Origin: Alteromonas sp. a30
Lineage (GTDB): Bacteria; Pseudomonadota; Gammaproteobacteria; Enterobacterales; Alteromonadaceae
Length of the DNA stretch: 64,000 nucleotides
NCBI RefSeq assembly: GCF_026788005.1
Contig: NZ_JABEPE010000006.1
Coordinates: 62,001-126,000 of the forward strand
Direction: 5' to 3'
The position numbers and the translations under genes are program-made. The notes under the pieces are model-generated. The model was not told the DNA's origin. It saw nothing but the letters and a program-made list of their open reading frames with translations, and did no database searches. This document shows, one piece after another, positions 30,517-39,482 of the stretch. Every line of letters begins with the position of its first letter. Within the stretch, counting starts at the first letter, position 1.

Positions 30517-30522
30517 TATAAT
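30517..30522 (+). promoter_or_regulatory. Possible -10 element for folE
   Basis: A perfect TATAAT lies 88 bases before folE. The sequence 17 bases upstream (GCTGTT) is a poor -35. A short leader of about 80 bases would result; no riboswitch-like fold was recognised in it. Confidence 0.3.
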
Positions 30523-30609
30523 TTTTATGCTATCATGCGCGACCTTAAAGCCATATCGCCCCGCTTAAACTTGGGGTTGAAGCCTATTTTTTCAGTTTAG
30601 AGACAATCA

Positions 30610-31164
30610 ATGACGGATAAACTAGCCGAACATTACAGCGAAATTATCACCATATTGGGAGAGGATGTTTCCCGAGATGGCTTACTAGACACCCCAAAAA
30701 GAGCCGCGAAGGCGATGCAATTCTTAACTGATGGCTACAACATGTCAATTGAAGATGTTGTTAATAACGCCATCTTCGAAGCTGACACAGATGAAATGGT
30801 CGTTGTCCAAGGAATTGAGTTTTACTCGCTTTGTGAACATCATTTATTACCTTTTATCGGAACCTGTAATATTGCGTATATTCCGAATAAGAAAGTATTA
30901 GGGTTATCCAAGTTTGCCCGTATTGTGGATTTGTTCTCTCGTCGTTTACAAATCCAAGAAGGGTTAACCAAGCAAGTCGCAGAAGCCGTACAGGAAGTTA
31001 CCGGCGCACAAGGTGTTGGCGTAATAATGGAAGCCAAACACATGTGTATGATGATGCGGGGCGTACAGAAGCAAAATTCGTCAATGGTGACATCTGTGAT
31101 GTTAGGTTCATTTCGTGAATCTCAAGCCACTCGTACAGAGTTTTTACGCCTCATCGGCAAATAA
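30610..31164 (+). CDS. folE: GTP cyclohydrolase I
   Basis: 184 residues, the compact bacterial form. Zinc ligands and active site are present: [22 protein letters not shown] around residue 75-95, [22 protein letters not shown], and the second cysteine in [12 protein letters not shown] near residue 150. It converts GTP to dihydroneopterin triphosphate, the first step of folate synthesis. Monocistronic here, with divergent and convergent neighbours. Confidence 0.96.
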   Translation: MTDKLAEHYSEIITILGEDVSRDGLLDTPKRAAKAMQFLTDGYNMSIEDVVNNAIFEADTDEMVVVQGIEFYSLCEHHLLPFIGTCNIAYIPNKKVLGLSKFARIVDLFSRRLQIQEGLTKQVAEAVQEVTGAQGVGVIMEAKHMCMMMRGVQKQNSSMVTSVMLGSFRESQATRTEFLRLIGK

Positions 31165-31207
31165 TACAAAATAGTTTCGTAGGGAAGTAGGTGACATCGC
31201 TGATCAT

Positions 31208-31885
31208 CTACTTCTTACCGGGCTTTTTTGGGGTGGCTACAGGGGCAATGGGTTCCTGATACAATTCAAATTGGTTTGGCAAATAGCTGACCAATTTCCC
31301 TGATATATCAACATATTGCTGTAGTGCTTTCGGGAAAGATAAAAAGATCTGCGCCAACTTCCCTTCTAAGCTTAAATTTCCTGTCTCTTTTGCCTGTTGA
31401 ATGGCTAATGTAGGATCGGCAAAGGTACTGAACATCCTTAAACAATGACTCAAATCTCGCCTCAAGGCGGCCTGTTCTTCTGGAGCCCCCTTTAGCATAT
31501 GCTGCCATGCATCTTGCCACACAGACTCTAATTGTTGATGACCAACAAGCAACCCTGTCAACCAATCGGTTAAATCTTGGTTGCTGGATTGAGCTTCAAA
31601 TTGACAACGCTCGGGCAGATAAAAACGCTCATCTCGCATGGATGATAAGCGGGACTTCAAGCGCTCTAACAAGACGCCCATAAGTTGGTCAATATGCTTT
31701 TGCTGGATACCACCTTGGTTCTTAACCACCCAAGGAAGCCATACTTCTGGCATGGGGATTTCAGGTGCTGCACTCACCGCAAACAAAACCCCATCAATAT
31801 ACAAACAAGGATGAAGTACATGTCGCCATTGTGGCGACGCACAAATTTGTTCAAGTTTCTTGAATGAAATAATGTCTGCCCTCAA
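31208..31885 (-). CDS. UPF0149 / YecA-like protein
   Basis: 225 residues. FKKLEQICAS, then LYIDGVLFAVSAAPEIPMPEVWLPWVV match the family pattern of a helical bundle with a G-x-L/F-x-A-x-x-x-x-P-E-x-x-x-x-x-x-W core. LTDWLTGLLVGHQQLESVW repeats a related helical motif in the second half. The SEC-C zinc motif found at the end of some YecA proteins is missing; the C-terminus is a basic, proline-rich tail (PKKPGKK). Start is TTG at 31885. Function unknown. Confidence 0.65.
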   Translation of the reverse strand: MRADIISFKKLEQICASPQWRHVLHPCLYIDGVLFAVSAAPEIPMPEVWLPWVVKNQGGIQQKHIDQLMGVLLERLKSRLSSMRDERFYLPERCQFEAQSSNQDLTDWLTGLLVGHQQLESVWQDAWQHMLKGAPEEQAALRRDLSHCLRMFSTFADPTLAIQQAKETGNLSLEGKLAQIFLSFPKALQQYVDISGKLVSYLPNQFELYQEPIAPVATPKKPGKK

Positions 31886-32037
31886 TTTATAGTCAATTGA
31901 AATAATAACTCATGCAACTGGCATGGTTTATAGCAAAATAAGATAATATGTGAGTGTATTTTCGACTATGTTAACCCTGACGCTTCCCTCAACCGAAGCT
32001 ATCTATAAACCCTATAAAGCGATAATAAGGATTACCA

Positions 32038-32931
32038 TTGAATAAGATCAACTCAGTCACCATTGTAGGCGGTACTCATGGCAACGAGTACACCGGCATT
32101 TATTTATTAAGAAAATGGCAACAATCTCCACAGCTTATTGAAAGAAGTAGTTTTTCTACGGAAACGATATTTGCCAACACCAATGCATTTCGAGATAACC
32201 GCCGCTACTTAGACTGCGATCTTAACCGTCAATTCCGAGTTCCTGATTTAACCAACACAGCATTAAGTAACTACGAGGAAAGTCGGGCCAAAGCGATTAA
32301 TGCGCAGATTGGCCCCAAAGGTGAGGCTAAAACAGACTTCATCATTGATCTACACAACACCACTAGCAATATGGGTCCTTCACTTATTTTGCTACAGTCA
32401 GATACATTTAATCTGCAAATGGCAGCTTATGTAAAACAGCACATGCCCGAAGCCATTATAGTAATGGAAGACCAAATTCCGTTAGAAGAACAGGCGTACC
32501 TTTGTTCGGTTGCCAAACAAGGCATCATCGTTGAAGTTGGCCCTCAGCCTCAATCCGTTTTACGCCAAGATATTATGGAATGGATGGAAACACTAACACA
32601 GCATGTATTGGACTTTGTTGATGCCTACAACGCGGGTACGGACCTTGACTTGCCAGAGAGCGTCAGTATGTATTACTACACAGAAACCCTGAAGCTCCCC
32701 ATGAATGAGAAGGGTGAGCGCATCGGAATGGTTCATAAAAATGTACAGGATAAAGATTTTAAGGCGTTAAATCCGGGCGACCCTATTTTCACACTATTTA
32801 CGGGCGAGGAGCTAAAGTGGGAAGGCAATTATGTCGCCTATCCACATTTTATTAATGAAGCAGCTTACTACGACAATAATCTAGCAATGTCATTGGCAAA
32901 ACGGGTGGAATACAAAGTTCCTCAACGTTAA
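32038..32931 (+). CDS. Aspartoacylase (AspA/AstE superfamily)
   Basis: 297 residues, matching the aspartoacylase branch. Zinc site: GGTHGNEYTGIYL (His and Glu), and the distal His in FIIDLHNTTSNMG; the RYLDCDLNRQF stretch binds the substrate carboxylates, and the catalytic Glu is in IIVEVGPQ. It would release acetate or another acyl group from an N-acyl aspartate-like substrate. The related AstE of the AST pathway is a possibility, but length and motifs fit aspartoacylase better. Start is TTG at 32038 with AAGGA upstream. Confidence 0.85.
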   Translation: MNKINSVTIVGGTHGNEYTGIYLLRKWQQSPQLIERSSFSTETIFANTNAFRDNRRYLDCDLNRQFRVPDLTNTALSNYEESRAKAINAQIGPKGEAKTDFIIDLHNTTSNMGPSLILLQSDTFNLQMAAYVKQHMPEAIIVMEDQIPLEEQAYLCSVAKQGIIVEVGPQPQSVLRQDIMEWMETLTQHVLDFVDAYNAGTDLDLPESVSMYYYTETLKLPMNEKGERIGMVHKNVQDKDFKALNPGDPIFTLFTGEELKWEGNYVAYPHFINEAAYYDNNLAMSLAKRVEYKVPQR

Positions 32932-32998
32932 GAGTAGACTTAAACAGAGGATCAGTAGTTCCAAACAAGGAGCTACTGACAACCTCAACATTCACTTA

Positions 32999-34126
32999 TT
33001 AAGCCTTTAAACGCTCAATCGCCATTTCCAAATGACTACGCGGGCATCCATAGTTTAAACGAACAAATTGTTTTTCACCGAAATCAGCTCCGGGTGAAGG
33101 ACCAATCCCTTTAGACTCAAAATAAGCCTGTGGCAACTCAACCCCTAATCCAGACGCATCAACCCAAGCCAAGTAAGTCGCTTGTGGTAACAGAAACTCT
33201 AATCCATCAATCGCATTAATCTCGCGATGCAAATAGTCTCGGTTATCTCTTAAATAGGTAATTAACCCTTGGTGCCATTCATCACACAAGGTAAATGCGG
33301 CTTCGGTCGCCGTTAAGCCAAGTACGTTTGCCCAAGGCATGTGTCCCATCGCTGCACTTTGATATTTTGCGCGTACTTTGGCATCAGGAATGATGGCAAA
33401 CGAAACCCCTAGTCCGGCAATATTAAACGTTTTGCTTGCAGCCATTAACGTCACACTTTGATCAGCCATATTGTCCATTTTGGAGAATGGCAAATGTATC
33501 GCGTCTTCATCTAGTATGAGATCACAATGAATTTCATCAGAGCAAACAAATACGCCGTTTTCTCGACAAATTCGGTTTACTTCCTTTAATTCTGTCTCTG
33601 ATAGCACGGAACCAACCGGATTCATTGGGTTGCACAGAATGAACATTTTGCACTTTGGGTCTTTCGCCAAAGTCTCTAGCTGCTCAAAGTCCATCGTCCA
33701 GCGATGGCCTTCTCGAATCGTTGGCACATCAACTCGTTCCAATTGGTTAATAGCGGGAGCCGCTAACATTGGAGGATAATTCGGCACTTGCACCAAAACC
33801 TTATCACCCGGTTCACAAAAAGCCTTACACGCCAGATTAAATGCAGGCACAACACCGGGAGTCCATACAATCCAATTCTTTTCAATTTTCCAATCATAAC
33901 GCTTAGATAACCAGCCTTGAACGGCTTGGTTAGCGCCTTCATGGTTAGCAGGTAAGGTATACCCTAATATACCGTGATCGATTCGCTTAGCGATTGCGTC
34001 GAGGATAGGTTGAGCACAGCGAAACTCGGTATCAGCAATCCACATCGGTAAGATGTCTTTGCCTGCATACTTTTGCCATTTTAAAGAATAGGAACTGTCT
34101 CTGGATATTACGTGAGAAAAAGACAT
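32999..34126 (-). CDS. PatB/MalY-type cystathionine beta-lyase
   Basis: 375 residues, fold-type I PLP enzyme. LPMWIADTEFRCAQPILDAI, HGILGYTLP, VWTPGVVPAFNLACKAF, LCNPMNPVG, SDEIHCDLIL and the PLP lysine in MAASKTFNIAGLG are the markers of the MalY/PatB family of C-S lyases. It probably releases homocysteine, pyruvate and ammonia from cystathionine or acts on related thioethers. No adjacent regulator or transporter indicates the substrate. Confidence 0.87.
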   Translation of the reverse strand: MSFSHVISRDSSYSLKWQKYAGKDILPMWIADTEFRCAQPILDAIAKRIDHGILGYTLPANHEGANQAVQGWLSKRYDWKIEKNWIVWTPGVVPAFNLACKAFCEPGDKVLVQVPNYPPMLAAPAINQLERVDVPTIREGHRWTMDFEQLETLAKDPKCKMFILCNPMNPVGSVLSETELKEVNRICRENGVFVCSDEIHCDLILDEDAIHLPFSKMDNMADQSVTLMAASKTFNIAGLGVSFAIIPDAKVRAKYQSAAMGHMPWANVLGLTATEAAFTLCDEWHQGLITYLRDNRDYLHREINAIDGLEFLLPQATYLAWVDASGLGVELPQAYFESKGIGPSPGADFGEKQFVRLNYGCPRSHLEMAIERLKA

Positions 34127-34225
34127 GCGTTACGACACCTGCTGGTTAATGATTAACAAAGGATGAAGTGTCGATTGTAATGAAATTCAAAGTAAAACAT
34201 AGCGACAGTTAGCTATAAAATATAT

Positions 34226-34621
34226 TTACTCTTTTGGACCCACTAACTTCACTACTTTAGCCAGTAAATCCTTTGTGGTGAAAGGCTTCGCAAGAAAATC
34301 GCTCACCCCAGCTTTAATGGCCTCCATCACTAACTCTCGGGAGGTATTTCCGGTCACCATTAACACAGGTGTCTTCTTATCAAACTGACGAAATGCGCGT
34401 AGAAAATCAAGCCCATTCATTTCAGGCATTTCCCAATCGCTAATAACCAAATCAAAAAAGCCCGGACGTTGTTGTAACGCTTTGAGTGCTCGTTGGCTGG
34501 TCCCAAATTGAGCGACTTCTCCACTAGCAATATCCGTTAGCATATGTTTGATAAGTTCTTGAGTTAACTCTTCATCATCGAGCAATATAATATTAGCGTT
34601 CATGCTTGCTTTTTCAGACAC
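34226..34621 (-). CDS. Single-domain response regulator (CheY-like)
   Basis: 131 residues, only a receiver domain. ILLDDEELTQEL holds the acidic pair, the phosphoacceptor Asp is in LVISDWEMPEMNG, with Thr in MVTGNTS and Lys in FLAKPFT, so it should be phosphorylatable. No output domain. GTG at 34621 is chosen because GAGG stands 7 bases before it; an in-frame ATG six codons later is an alternative. No kinase is adjacent. Confidence 0.82.
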   Translation of the reverse strand: MSEKASMNANIILLDDEELTQELIKHMLTDIASGEVAQFGTSQRALKALQQRPGFFDLVISDWEMPEMNGLDFLRAFRQFDKKTPVLMVTGNTSRELVMEAIKAGVSDFLAKPFTTKDLLAKVVKLVGPKE

Positions 34622-34795
34622 GCTCACACCTCATCATACTCACCGAGTTCTAAGCGTATTTAGTTAACCATCAGATTACATTGATACGCACCAAGCTGAT
34701 TATTAATTAAACAGATTACTTTCTTGATCTTAATCAAGCTTCTATATTTAGTATTCTGGAATAATCTTCCTGTACTCAATTGTAGGAGAAGAAAC

Positions 34796-35005
34796 ATGGT
34801 TGATCGAGATAATGTCGGCATTTTAGACACTGCCATCCGCTCTATTTTGGCCTGTCTGTTTCTGGCCGTAGCAGTAGAACAAATTTTGCCAGATAGCGTC
34901 AGCGTGGTCCTTCTTATAGCTGGCGCAGGGCTTTGGTTAACAAGTGCAACCGGCACGTGTTTTATCTACAAAATGTTAGGTATTGATACCTACCACGCGA
35001 AATAG
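34796..35005 (+). CDS. DUF2892-type small membrane protein
   Basis: 69 residues. NVGILDTAIRSILACLFLAVA and VLLIAGAGLWLTSATGTCFIYKMLGIDT give two transmembrane helices and the CPLY-like GTCFIYKMLGI ending typical of DUF2892 proteins, sometimes found fused to or next to rhodanese domains. The ATG has AGGAG at a good distance. No sulfur-metabolism gene is adjacent. A structured RNA candidate follows. Confidence 0.78.
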   Translation: MVDRDNVGILDTAIRSILACLFLAVAVEQILPDSVSVVLLIAGAGLWLTSATGTCFIYKMLGIDTYHAK

Positions 35006-35023
35006 TTTCTATTACGGAGGTCA

Positions 35024-35096
35024 AGGCAGGGACGCGCCCATTTGACGAGAGTCGGCATGATGTGCCGAAGAAGATGTCGTTATCTGCCTATTTTTT
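35024..35096 (+). ncRNA. Structured element after the DUF2892 gene
   Basis: AGGCAG (35024-35029) pairs with CTGCCT (35084-35089), immediately followed by ATTTTTT. Enclosed is a second hairpin, CGGCA-TGATG-TGCCG (35053-35067), plus a small GGG/CCC stem (35029-35039). The outer stem and T run form a plausible, branched terminator for the DUF2892 transcript or a small RNA made from its 3' end. It does not match a riboswitch I know. Confidence 0.4.
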
Positions 35097-35168
35097 CGAT
35101 TAAATACGTCCTTCAGCGGATGTTTAATCCAGAAAAACTTTATATAAAGAAATAATTATCCGCTATTT

Positions 35169-35196
35169 TTGACATATCAAATAAACGAATTTTACT
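35169..35196 (+). promoter_or_regulatory. Promoter candidate inside the intergenic region
   Basis: A perfect TTGACA (35169-35174) is followed after 16 bases by TTTACT (35191-35196), 4 of 6 matches. No protein gene follows on this strand before the terminator at 35364-35397, so the predicted product would be an RNA of about 200 bases. Confidence 0.4.
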
Positions 35197-35202
35197 TTCC
35201 TT

Positions 35203-35402
35203 CAATACAAGGAAGCCCCGTTCTAGAAACACCCTATAAGTAGAAAAAATCAAAGCTAATCAACTTATTGCAATACAGAATTAGTGCTTTTTACGTGCAT
35301 TAGCTGCACCGAATTGCAATAATGGGGGTCGCAGCAGGATGTTGCGTTCCTGCTTCATTGAACTAAGCCGAATCAGTTTCGCCCATCTGATTCGGCTTCT
35401 TT
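35203..35402 (+). ncRNA. Candidate small RNA ending in a strong terminator-like hairpin
   Basis: Downstream of a sigma-70-like promoter lie, in order: TTATTGCAAT (35265-35274) pairing with ATTGCAATAA (35313-35322); inside it GTGCA-TTAGC-TGCAC (35295-35309); then GCAGGA/TCCTGC (35334-35353), whose 5' arm contains CAGGATG, the CsrA-binding consensus; and finally a perfect 12-base stem AAGCCGAATCAG/CTGATTCGGCTT (35364-35397) followed by CTTTG. No open frame spans it. The concentration of stems and a terminal hairpin argue for a structured RNA; identity unknown. Confidence 0.45.
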
Positions 35403-35418
35403 GTAAGAATGGAGAAAT

Positions 35419-35616
35419 TTACGCGGTTAAAATAGCGTAGGCAAGTACCGCAGCCACAACCAAGCCAGCAGCTCCAAAAAAGCCATATTCGACTCGATGT
35501 TGAATAGCTGCAACACCTTCAGAAGGCTTTAAGAATCCAGTAATAATGCTGGTTAAACCCAAAGAAAACGCTGCTACCATTAAACCAAAAACAATGGCTA
35601 TACCCCAATCGCCCAT
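35419..35616 (-). CDS. Small two-helix membrane protein, unknown
   Basis: 65 residues from ATG 35616, which has AAGAAGG eight bases upstream; an ATG eight codons earlier has none. Two hydrophobic helices (IAIVFGLMVAAFSLGL and FFGAAGLVVAAVLAYAIL) are separated by a charged loop. No family recognised. Its 3' end faces the candidate small RNA. Confidence 0.6.
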   Translation of the reverse strand: MGDWGIAIVFGLMVAAFSLGLTSIITGFLKPSEGVAAIQHRVEYGFFGAAGLVVAAVLAYAILTA

Positions 35617-35789
35617 AACAAATACCTTCTTTGAAAACATAGGCGGTATTATGACGGAATATCACAATTTTCCTAGGGGATCAGATCAAAAAAATAGCGG
35701 AAAATAGCTGCTTAGGAGATATTTTTCACGTTGTAAACCGTATTTAACTACCAACCACACACGACAATTTGATAAATGAGAGATCAATC

Positions 35790-36599
35790 ATGCGTTCAAT
35801 TAGCATATTAGGAGCAGGGTGGTTAGGCTTTGCACTAGCTGAACAGCTTCAATCGACCGGCAACTCAATTCGGCTTTCTAAACAAACGCAAGACGATGTT
35901 AACACCTTGAAAGCTCAAGGTTGGGAAGCAGCGGCTTTTAGCTTGGGACAATCGCTACCGGATACCCTCGTTTCCGAAATAGCGATTATTAATATTCCTC
36001 CTAGAAGACGCACTGTTGACCCAGTTCTTTTCTTCCGAAACGTTTGTTTGCTGTGTGACGAATTGATGCAAAAAGGGACACAACGCATACTGTTTATCAG
36101 CACAACGTCCGTTTATGGCGAACAACCAGGCATCATCGATCACACAAGCCCAACTTCTCCTAAAACAGACTCAGGCAAGGCCCATGTCAACATCGAGCAT
36201 CACCTATTACAACATTACCCCCACCAAGTCAGCATCTTGCGGCTTGCAGGTTTAGTAGGGGGTACACGCCATCCGATTAATTCCTTGGCTGGAAAAACCA
36301 ATATCGCTCAACCTTATCAACCAGTGAATTTAGTACACAGGAAAGACGTGATTAACACAATAAACGCTATTTTAGATAAGGACGCTTGGGGCGAAACTTT
36401 CTTATTATGCTCAACAGAGCACCCAACTAAACAGGAATACTATACGTGGGCGGCAACTCAGTTATCGCTTAAACCACCGCAGTTCGTTGAGACGCCGATT
36501 CCAGAAAACCCAAGGCAAATAGATTGCCAAAATACGCTTTCTCGTTTGAATGTGAAATTGGTGTATCCGAGCCCTTTTGACATGATTCCTCTCACGTAA
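35790..36599 (+). CDS. NAD(P)-dependent epimerase/dehydratase-like protein (YeeZ type)
   Basis: 269 residues from ATG 35790; a TTG seven codons upstream is less likely. The N-terminal Rossmann motif ISILGAGWLGFALAEQL, the SDR-like FISTTSVYGEQPG in the position of the catalytic Ser/Tyr stretch, and LRLAGLVGGTRHP match the extended atypical SDR group with E. coli YeeZ. Function of these proteins is not settled; a nucleotide-sugar or lipid substrate is possible. Confidence 0.75.
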   Translation: MRSISILGAGWLGFALAEQLQSTGNSIRLSKQTQDDVNTLKAQGWEAAAFSLGQSLPDTLVSEIAIINIPPRRRTVDPVLFFRNVCLLCDELMQKGTQRILFISTTSVYGEQPGIIDHTSPTSPKTDSGKAHVNIEHHLLQHYPHQVSILRLAGLVGGTRHPINSLAGKTNIAQPYQPVNLVHRKDVINTINAILDKDAWGETFLLCSTEHPTKQEYYTWAATQLSLKPPQFVETPIPENPRQIDCQNTLSRLNVKLVYPSPFDMIPLT

Positions 36600-36620
36600 G
36601 TTTTGGCGAATACAAAGAAA

Positions 36621-36652
36621 AAGCCCTGCTCTTGAAGAAACAGGGCTTTTTT
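36621..36652. terminator. Bidirectional rho-independent terminator
   Basis: AAGCCCTG (36621-36628) pairs with CAGGGCTT (36641-36648), flanked by A and T runs on both sides. It lies between the convergent YeeZ-like gene and the sodium symporter gene and can serve both. Confidence 0.85.
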
Positions 36653-36678
36653 CAATTCATTACTCAGTTAGGTTGACC

Positions 36679-38100
36679 TTACCCAATCAATCCTTGACCA
36701 AAAAACTTCAAGGCAACTGTGTTGATAAAAATAAGGAGAAGAATAACAGGGATAAAAGTACCAACCGAGAAATCGACATACTTCTCGAAGAAACTCCCTT
36801 CGTAACTTGGCTCACCGTGATCAAGTTCTGCATTAAAATTAGCTTTCTTCCAACGGTAAATAACAAAAATACAAATCAGGAACCCGTTAAAAGGCAAAAT
36901 GGTATCGTAAAACACATCAACCAACACATCGAAGAAAGACTTACTTTGACCCGCATAACCCACGAATTGCGTAAAGAAGTCCACCATTCCAAAAGAGGTA
37001 ATCGAAACCAGCGCTAATACAAGCATTGCCACACCTAAAACCATCAAAGATGACTTTCTAGTCATATCTCGCTCATCCATTAAAGCGGCATTGGGTACTT
37101 CCAAAATTGAAACAAGCGAGGTAATTGCGGCAAAGAACACTAATAAGAAGAAAACAGACGCGACAATACTTGCGCCGAGGTAGCCGATAGTTGCTTGCAA
37201 CGCTAAGAAGATCTTAGGTAAGAAGGAAAAAATCAAACTCACTGACGAATCACTTAGCTCGCTGGTATTTGTATCTGGATTGAATGAAAACACCGCTGGA
37301 ATAATCATTAATCCAGCGATAAACGCGACTGCTGTATCGGTTAGCGCAACCATTTTAGCTGCTCCGGGAACGCCATTACTCCGATTCAAATAAGAGCCAT
37401 AAGTAATCATAATCCCCATCCCTAAGCTCAATGAGAAAAACGCTTGAGACAAAGCAGAGCTAACTGTGGAGGCTGTTATTTTAGAAAAGTCTGGAATTAA
37501 ATAATATTCAACACCCGCAAACGCATTGTCCAAGGTTAGAACAAAGATAACCATGCCGATAAGCATGAAAAACAACGTTGGCATGAGTAACTTAGCGGCT
37601 TTTTCAATTCCTTCCTGTACACCACCCAGCAGAATCAAATAAACCAAAGCGGTTACAATACCGAGGAAAATAAACACACTTGGCGAATTAATAAAGCTCC
37701 CAAAGGTACTTGGGTCAGCAAGCATGTTTAGATCTCCTGTAACGGAATGGAATAAATATCCGAAGATCCAAACGGTAATGACCATGTAAAATACCGCAAT
37801 CATAAACGGGGTAATAATGGATAACCAACCAGCAAGACGCCACCCAGCAGCACCACCTGATAATTTATTGTAAGCACCAAGAGGATCTTTTTGGGAGTGA
37901 CGACCAACTGCCATTTCCGCAAGCATTACGGGAAGACAGATCACAAGAACAAAAATGGCATAAATGAGCAAAAATGCGCCCCCACCATTTTTTGTTGCAG
38001 CAACAGGGAAGCCCACCATATTACCGATACCTACGGCTGAACCGGCTGCTGCGAGAATAAACCCGAGTTTTGAGCCAAACTGCTCACGAGGTGCACTCAT
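36679..38100 (-). CDS. Neurotransmitter:sodium symporter family transporter
   Basis: 473 residues from ATG 38100 (GGAG just upstream; an ATG five codons earlier is also in frame). The NSS signature is at the N-terminus: GFILAAAGSAVGIGNMVGFP, with helix 1 unwinding at the sodium and substrate sites, then NGGGAFLLIY. About 11-12 transmembrane helices. Such LeuT-like carriers import amino acids or related compounds with sodium, consistent with a marine lifestyle. Substrate not deducible. Confidence 0.9.
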   Translation of the reverse strand: MSAPREQFGSKLGFILAAAGSAVGIGNMVGFPVAATKNGGGAFLLIYAIFVLVICLPVMLAEMAVGRHSQKDPLGAYNKLSGGAAGWRLAGWLSIITPFMIAVFYMVITVWIFGYLFHSVTGDLNMLADPSTFGSFINSPSVFIFLGIVTALVYLILLGGVQEGIEKAAKLLMPTLFFMLIGMVIFVLTLDNAFAGVEYYLIPDFSKITASTVSSALSQAFFSLSLGMGIMITYGSYLNRSNGVPGAAKMVALTDTAVAFIAGLMIIPAVFSFNPDTNTSELSDSSVSLIFSFLPKIFLALQATIGYLGASIVASVFFLLVFFAAITSLVSILEVPNAALMDERDMTRKSSLMVLGVAMLVLALVSITSFGMVDFFTQFVGYAGQSKSFFDVLVDVFYDTILPFNGFLICIFVIYRWKKANFNAELDHGEPSYEGSFFEKYVDFSVGTFIPVILLLIFINTVALKFFGQGLIG

Positions 38101-38239
38101 ACCCTCTCCCTTCATTAAATTATTATTTTTTTACTTTCGCTAAATACCAAACACCGTGGCATTACACTTGGAGGCTGATGTTAACAATTGCCTAACAAAA
38201 TGTCTTTTTAAATGAATATAAATACTTGGAAAATTATGT

Positions 38240-38986
38240 TTACCAAGGAATCGTCTGGCCAGACCAATCGATATAATGGGGCGCATCATGTGCCGCCAAG
38301 TTTGGCAAGCAAGAGAGCAACTGATGAGCGGTAAATTCCGGTGTAAACAGTTTTTCTTGAGGGATATTCTGTTGAAAAGGAACAGAGAGTCTTGTATCAA
38401 CCGTGCCAGGATGATAAAGCACTAATGCACACTGCTTATAACGTCGCGATACTTCAATTTGCGCTGTTTTCACCAGCATATTTAAAGCCGATTTAGCAGA
38501 TCGATAACCATACCAACCGCCTAACCGATTATCCGATATACTGCCAACTCTTGCACTTAAAAAGACAATCTGGCTAGGATGTTTTGGGGCCAATAGACGC
38601 ACAACATGTTTCAGCCAAATAGCTGGAATGGTGACATTTTCTAAGAAGTATTGAGATAGATGGGAGGGAGTTAAATCTTCAAGCTTTTTTTCTGGATATA
38701 ATTGCGTTACCGAATCGTGCAGAATGCCTAACGTACACACTACCAATGAAAACTGACCTTGGGGCAACGCAGCACAAGCATTTTCAATTGAGCTTTCTTC
38801 ATAGTCCTCTACAAGCACAGGATGGTAGGACGATGCTTGTTGTAGTGCATGCGCTTCAGGCAAGCTTCGGCGAGAAACGCCATACACCGCCCCCACAACT
38901 TTGGAATCAATCAACGCTTGGGCGACTGCTTGTCCAATACCTCCCAGCCCGATGACTAAGGCATTTTTTTGCTGACTTTGATGCAT
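38240..38986 (-). CDS. Short-chain dehydrogenase/reductase
   Basis: 248 residues. Cofactor motif ALVIGLGGIGQAVAQAL (a variant of TGxxxGIG), VVCTLGILHD for NAG, IVFLSARVGS, catalytic YGYRSAKSALNML with YxxxK, and LYHPGTVDT. These match the CsgA/C-factor-like SDR group. It is separated by 13 bases from the DCC protein gene upstream on the same strand, so they are cotranscribed. Confidence 0.85.
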   Translation of the reverse strand: MHQSQQKNALVIGLGGIGQAVAQALIDSKVVGAVYGVSRRSLPEAHALQQASSYHPVLVEDYEESSIENACAALPQGQFSLVVCTLGILHDSVTQLYPEKKLEDLTPSHLSQYFLENVTIPAIWLKHVVRLLAPKHPSQIVFLSARVGSISDNRLGGWYGYRSAKSALNMLVKTAQIEVSRRYKQCALVLYHPGTVDTRLSVPFQQNIPQEKLFTPEFTAHQLLSCLPNLAAHDAPHYIDWSGQTIPW

Positions 38987-38999
38987 GTTCCTCCCAAGA

Positions 39000-39407
39000 C
39001 TATTTCAGCCTACATTGCTCACAGCGCGCCTTTCCTGTCAATAAAGCCGAAATACGATAACGGTGCGTCGCGAATTTAACGTATACCCAATCTGCAACAA
39101 GCCTCACTATTGGCCAACGCAACGGTGCAATCATCCAGCCTTTACCAATGGCTTTCCATGCCAAATAAGTTACATCAAGACCTTTGACCAAATGTCCATT
39201 TGCATCAATGCCGTGTAACACTGTTAACGCAGCATCCCGACTGATAAATGGATAATCGGATAGAGCACCTTCTTTCTGAACATCAATTAACCTAAGCGCA
39301 TTGCGAGTATCCTGACGCGTAAGACTTTTCATTTCAGAAACACATAGTGGGCAAGTTCCATCATAGAAGACGGTTAATTCTGGCATAGCTTGTGATTGAG
39401 TTTGCAT
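39000..39407 (-). CDS. DCC-family thiol-disulfide oxidoreductase-like protein (DUF393)
   Basis: 135 residues. VFYDGTCPLCVSEM carries the D-x-x-C-x-x-C signature, followed by VLHGIDANGHLVKGLDVTYLAWKAIG and a C-terminal membrane-associated stretch. A second CxxC pair (CEQC) is at the very end. The DCC family has a thioredoxin-like fold and an assumed redox role. It sits just upstream of the SDR gene in one transcript. Confidence 0.83.
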   Translation of the reverse strand: MQTQSQAMPELTVFYDGTCPLCVSEMKSLTRQDTRNALRLIDVQKEGALSDYPFISRDAALTVLHGIDANGHLVKGLDVTYLAWKAIGKGWMIAPLRWPIVRLVADWVYVKFATHRYRISALLTGKARCEQCRLK

Positions 39408-39482
39408 TGTCTTTGTCCACCTTGATTCAGAGTATATACGCCATCGTTAAGCGTTTGGATTGCTATGGAGAAACAGAAAATG

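Noticed and set aside
35010-35100. A known riboswitch (GEMM, glycine or guanidine type) after DUF2892
   Set aside because: Short matches such as GGGACGC and GCCGAAG exist, but the conserved order and spacing of each class are not met, and no gene follows on the plus strand.
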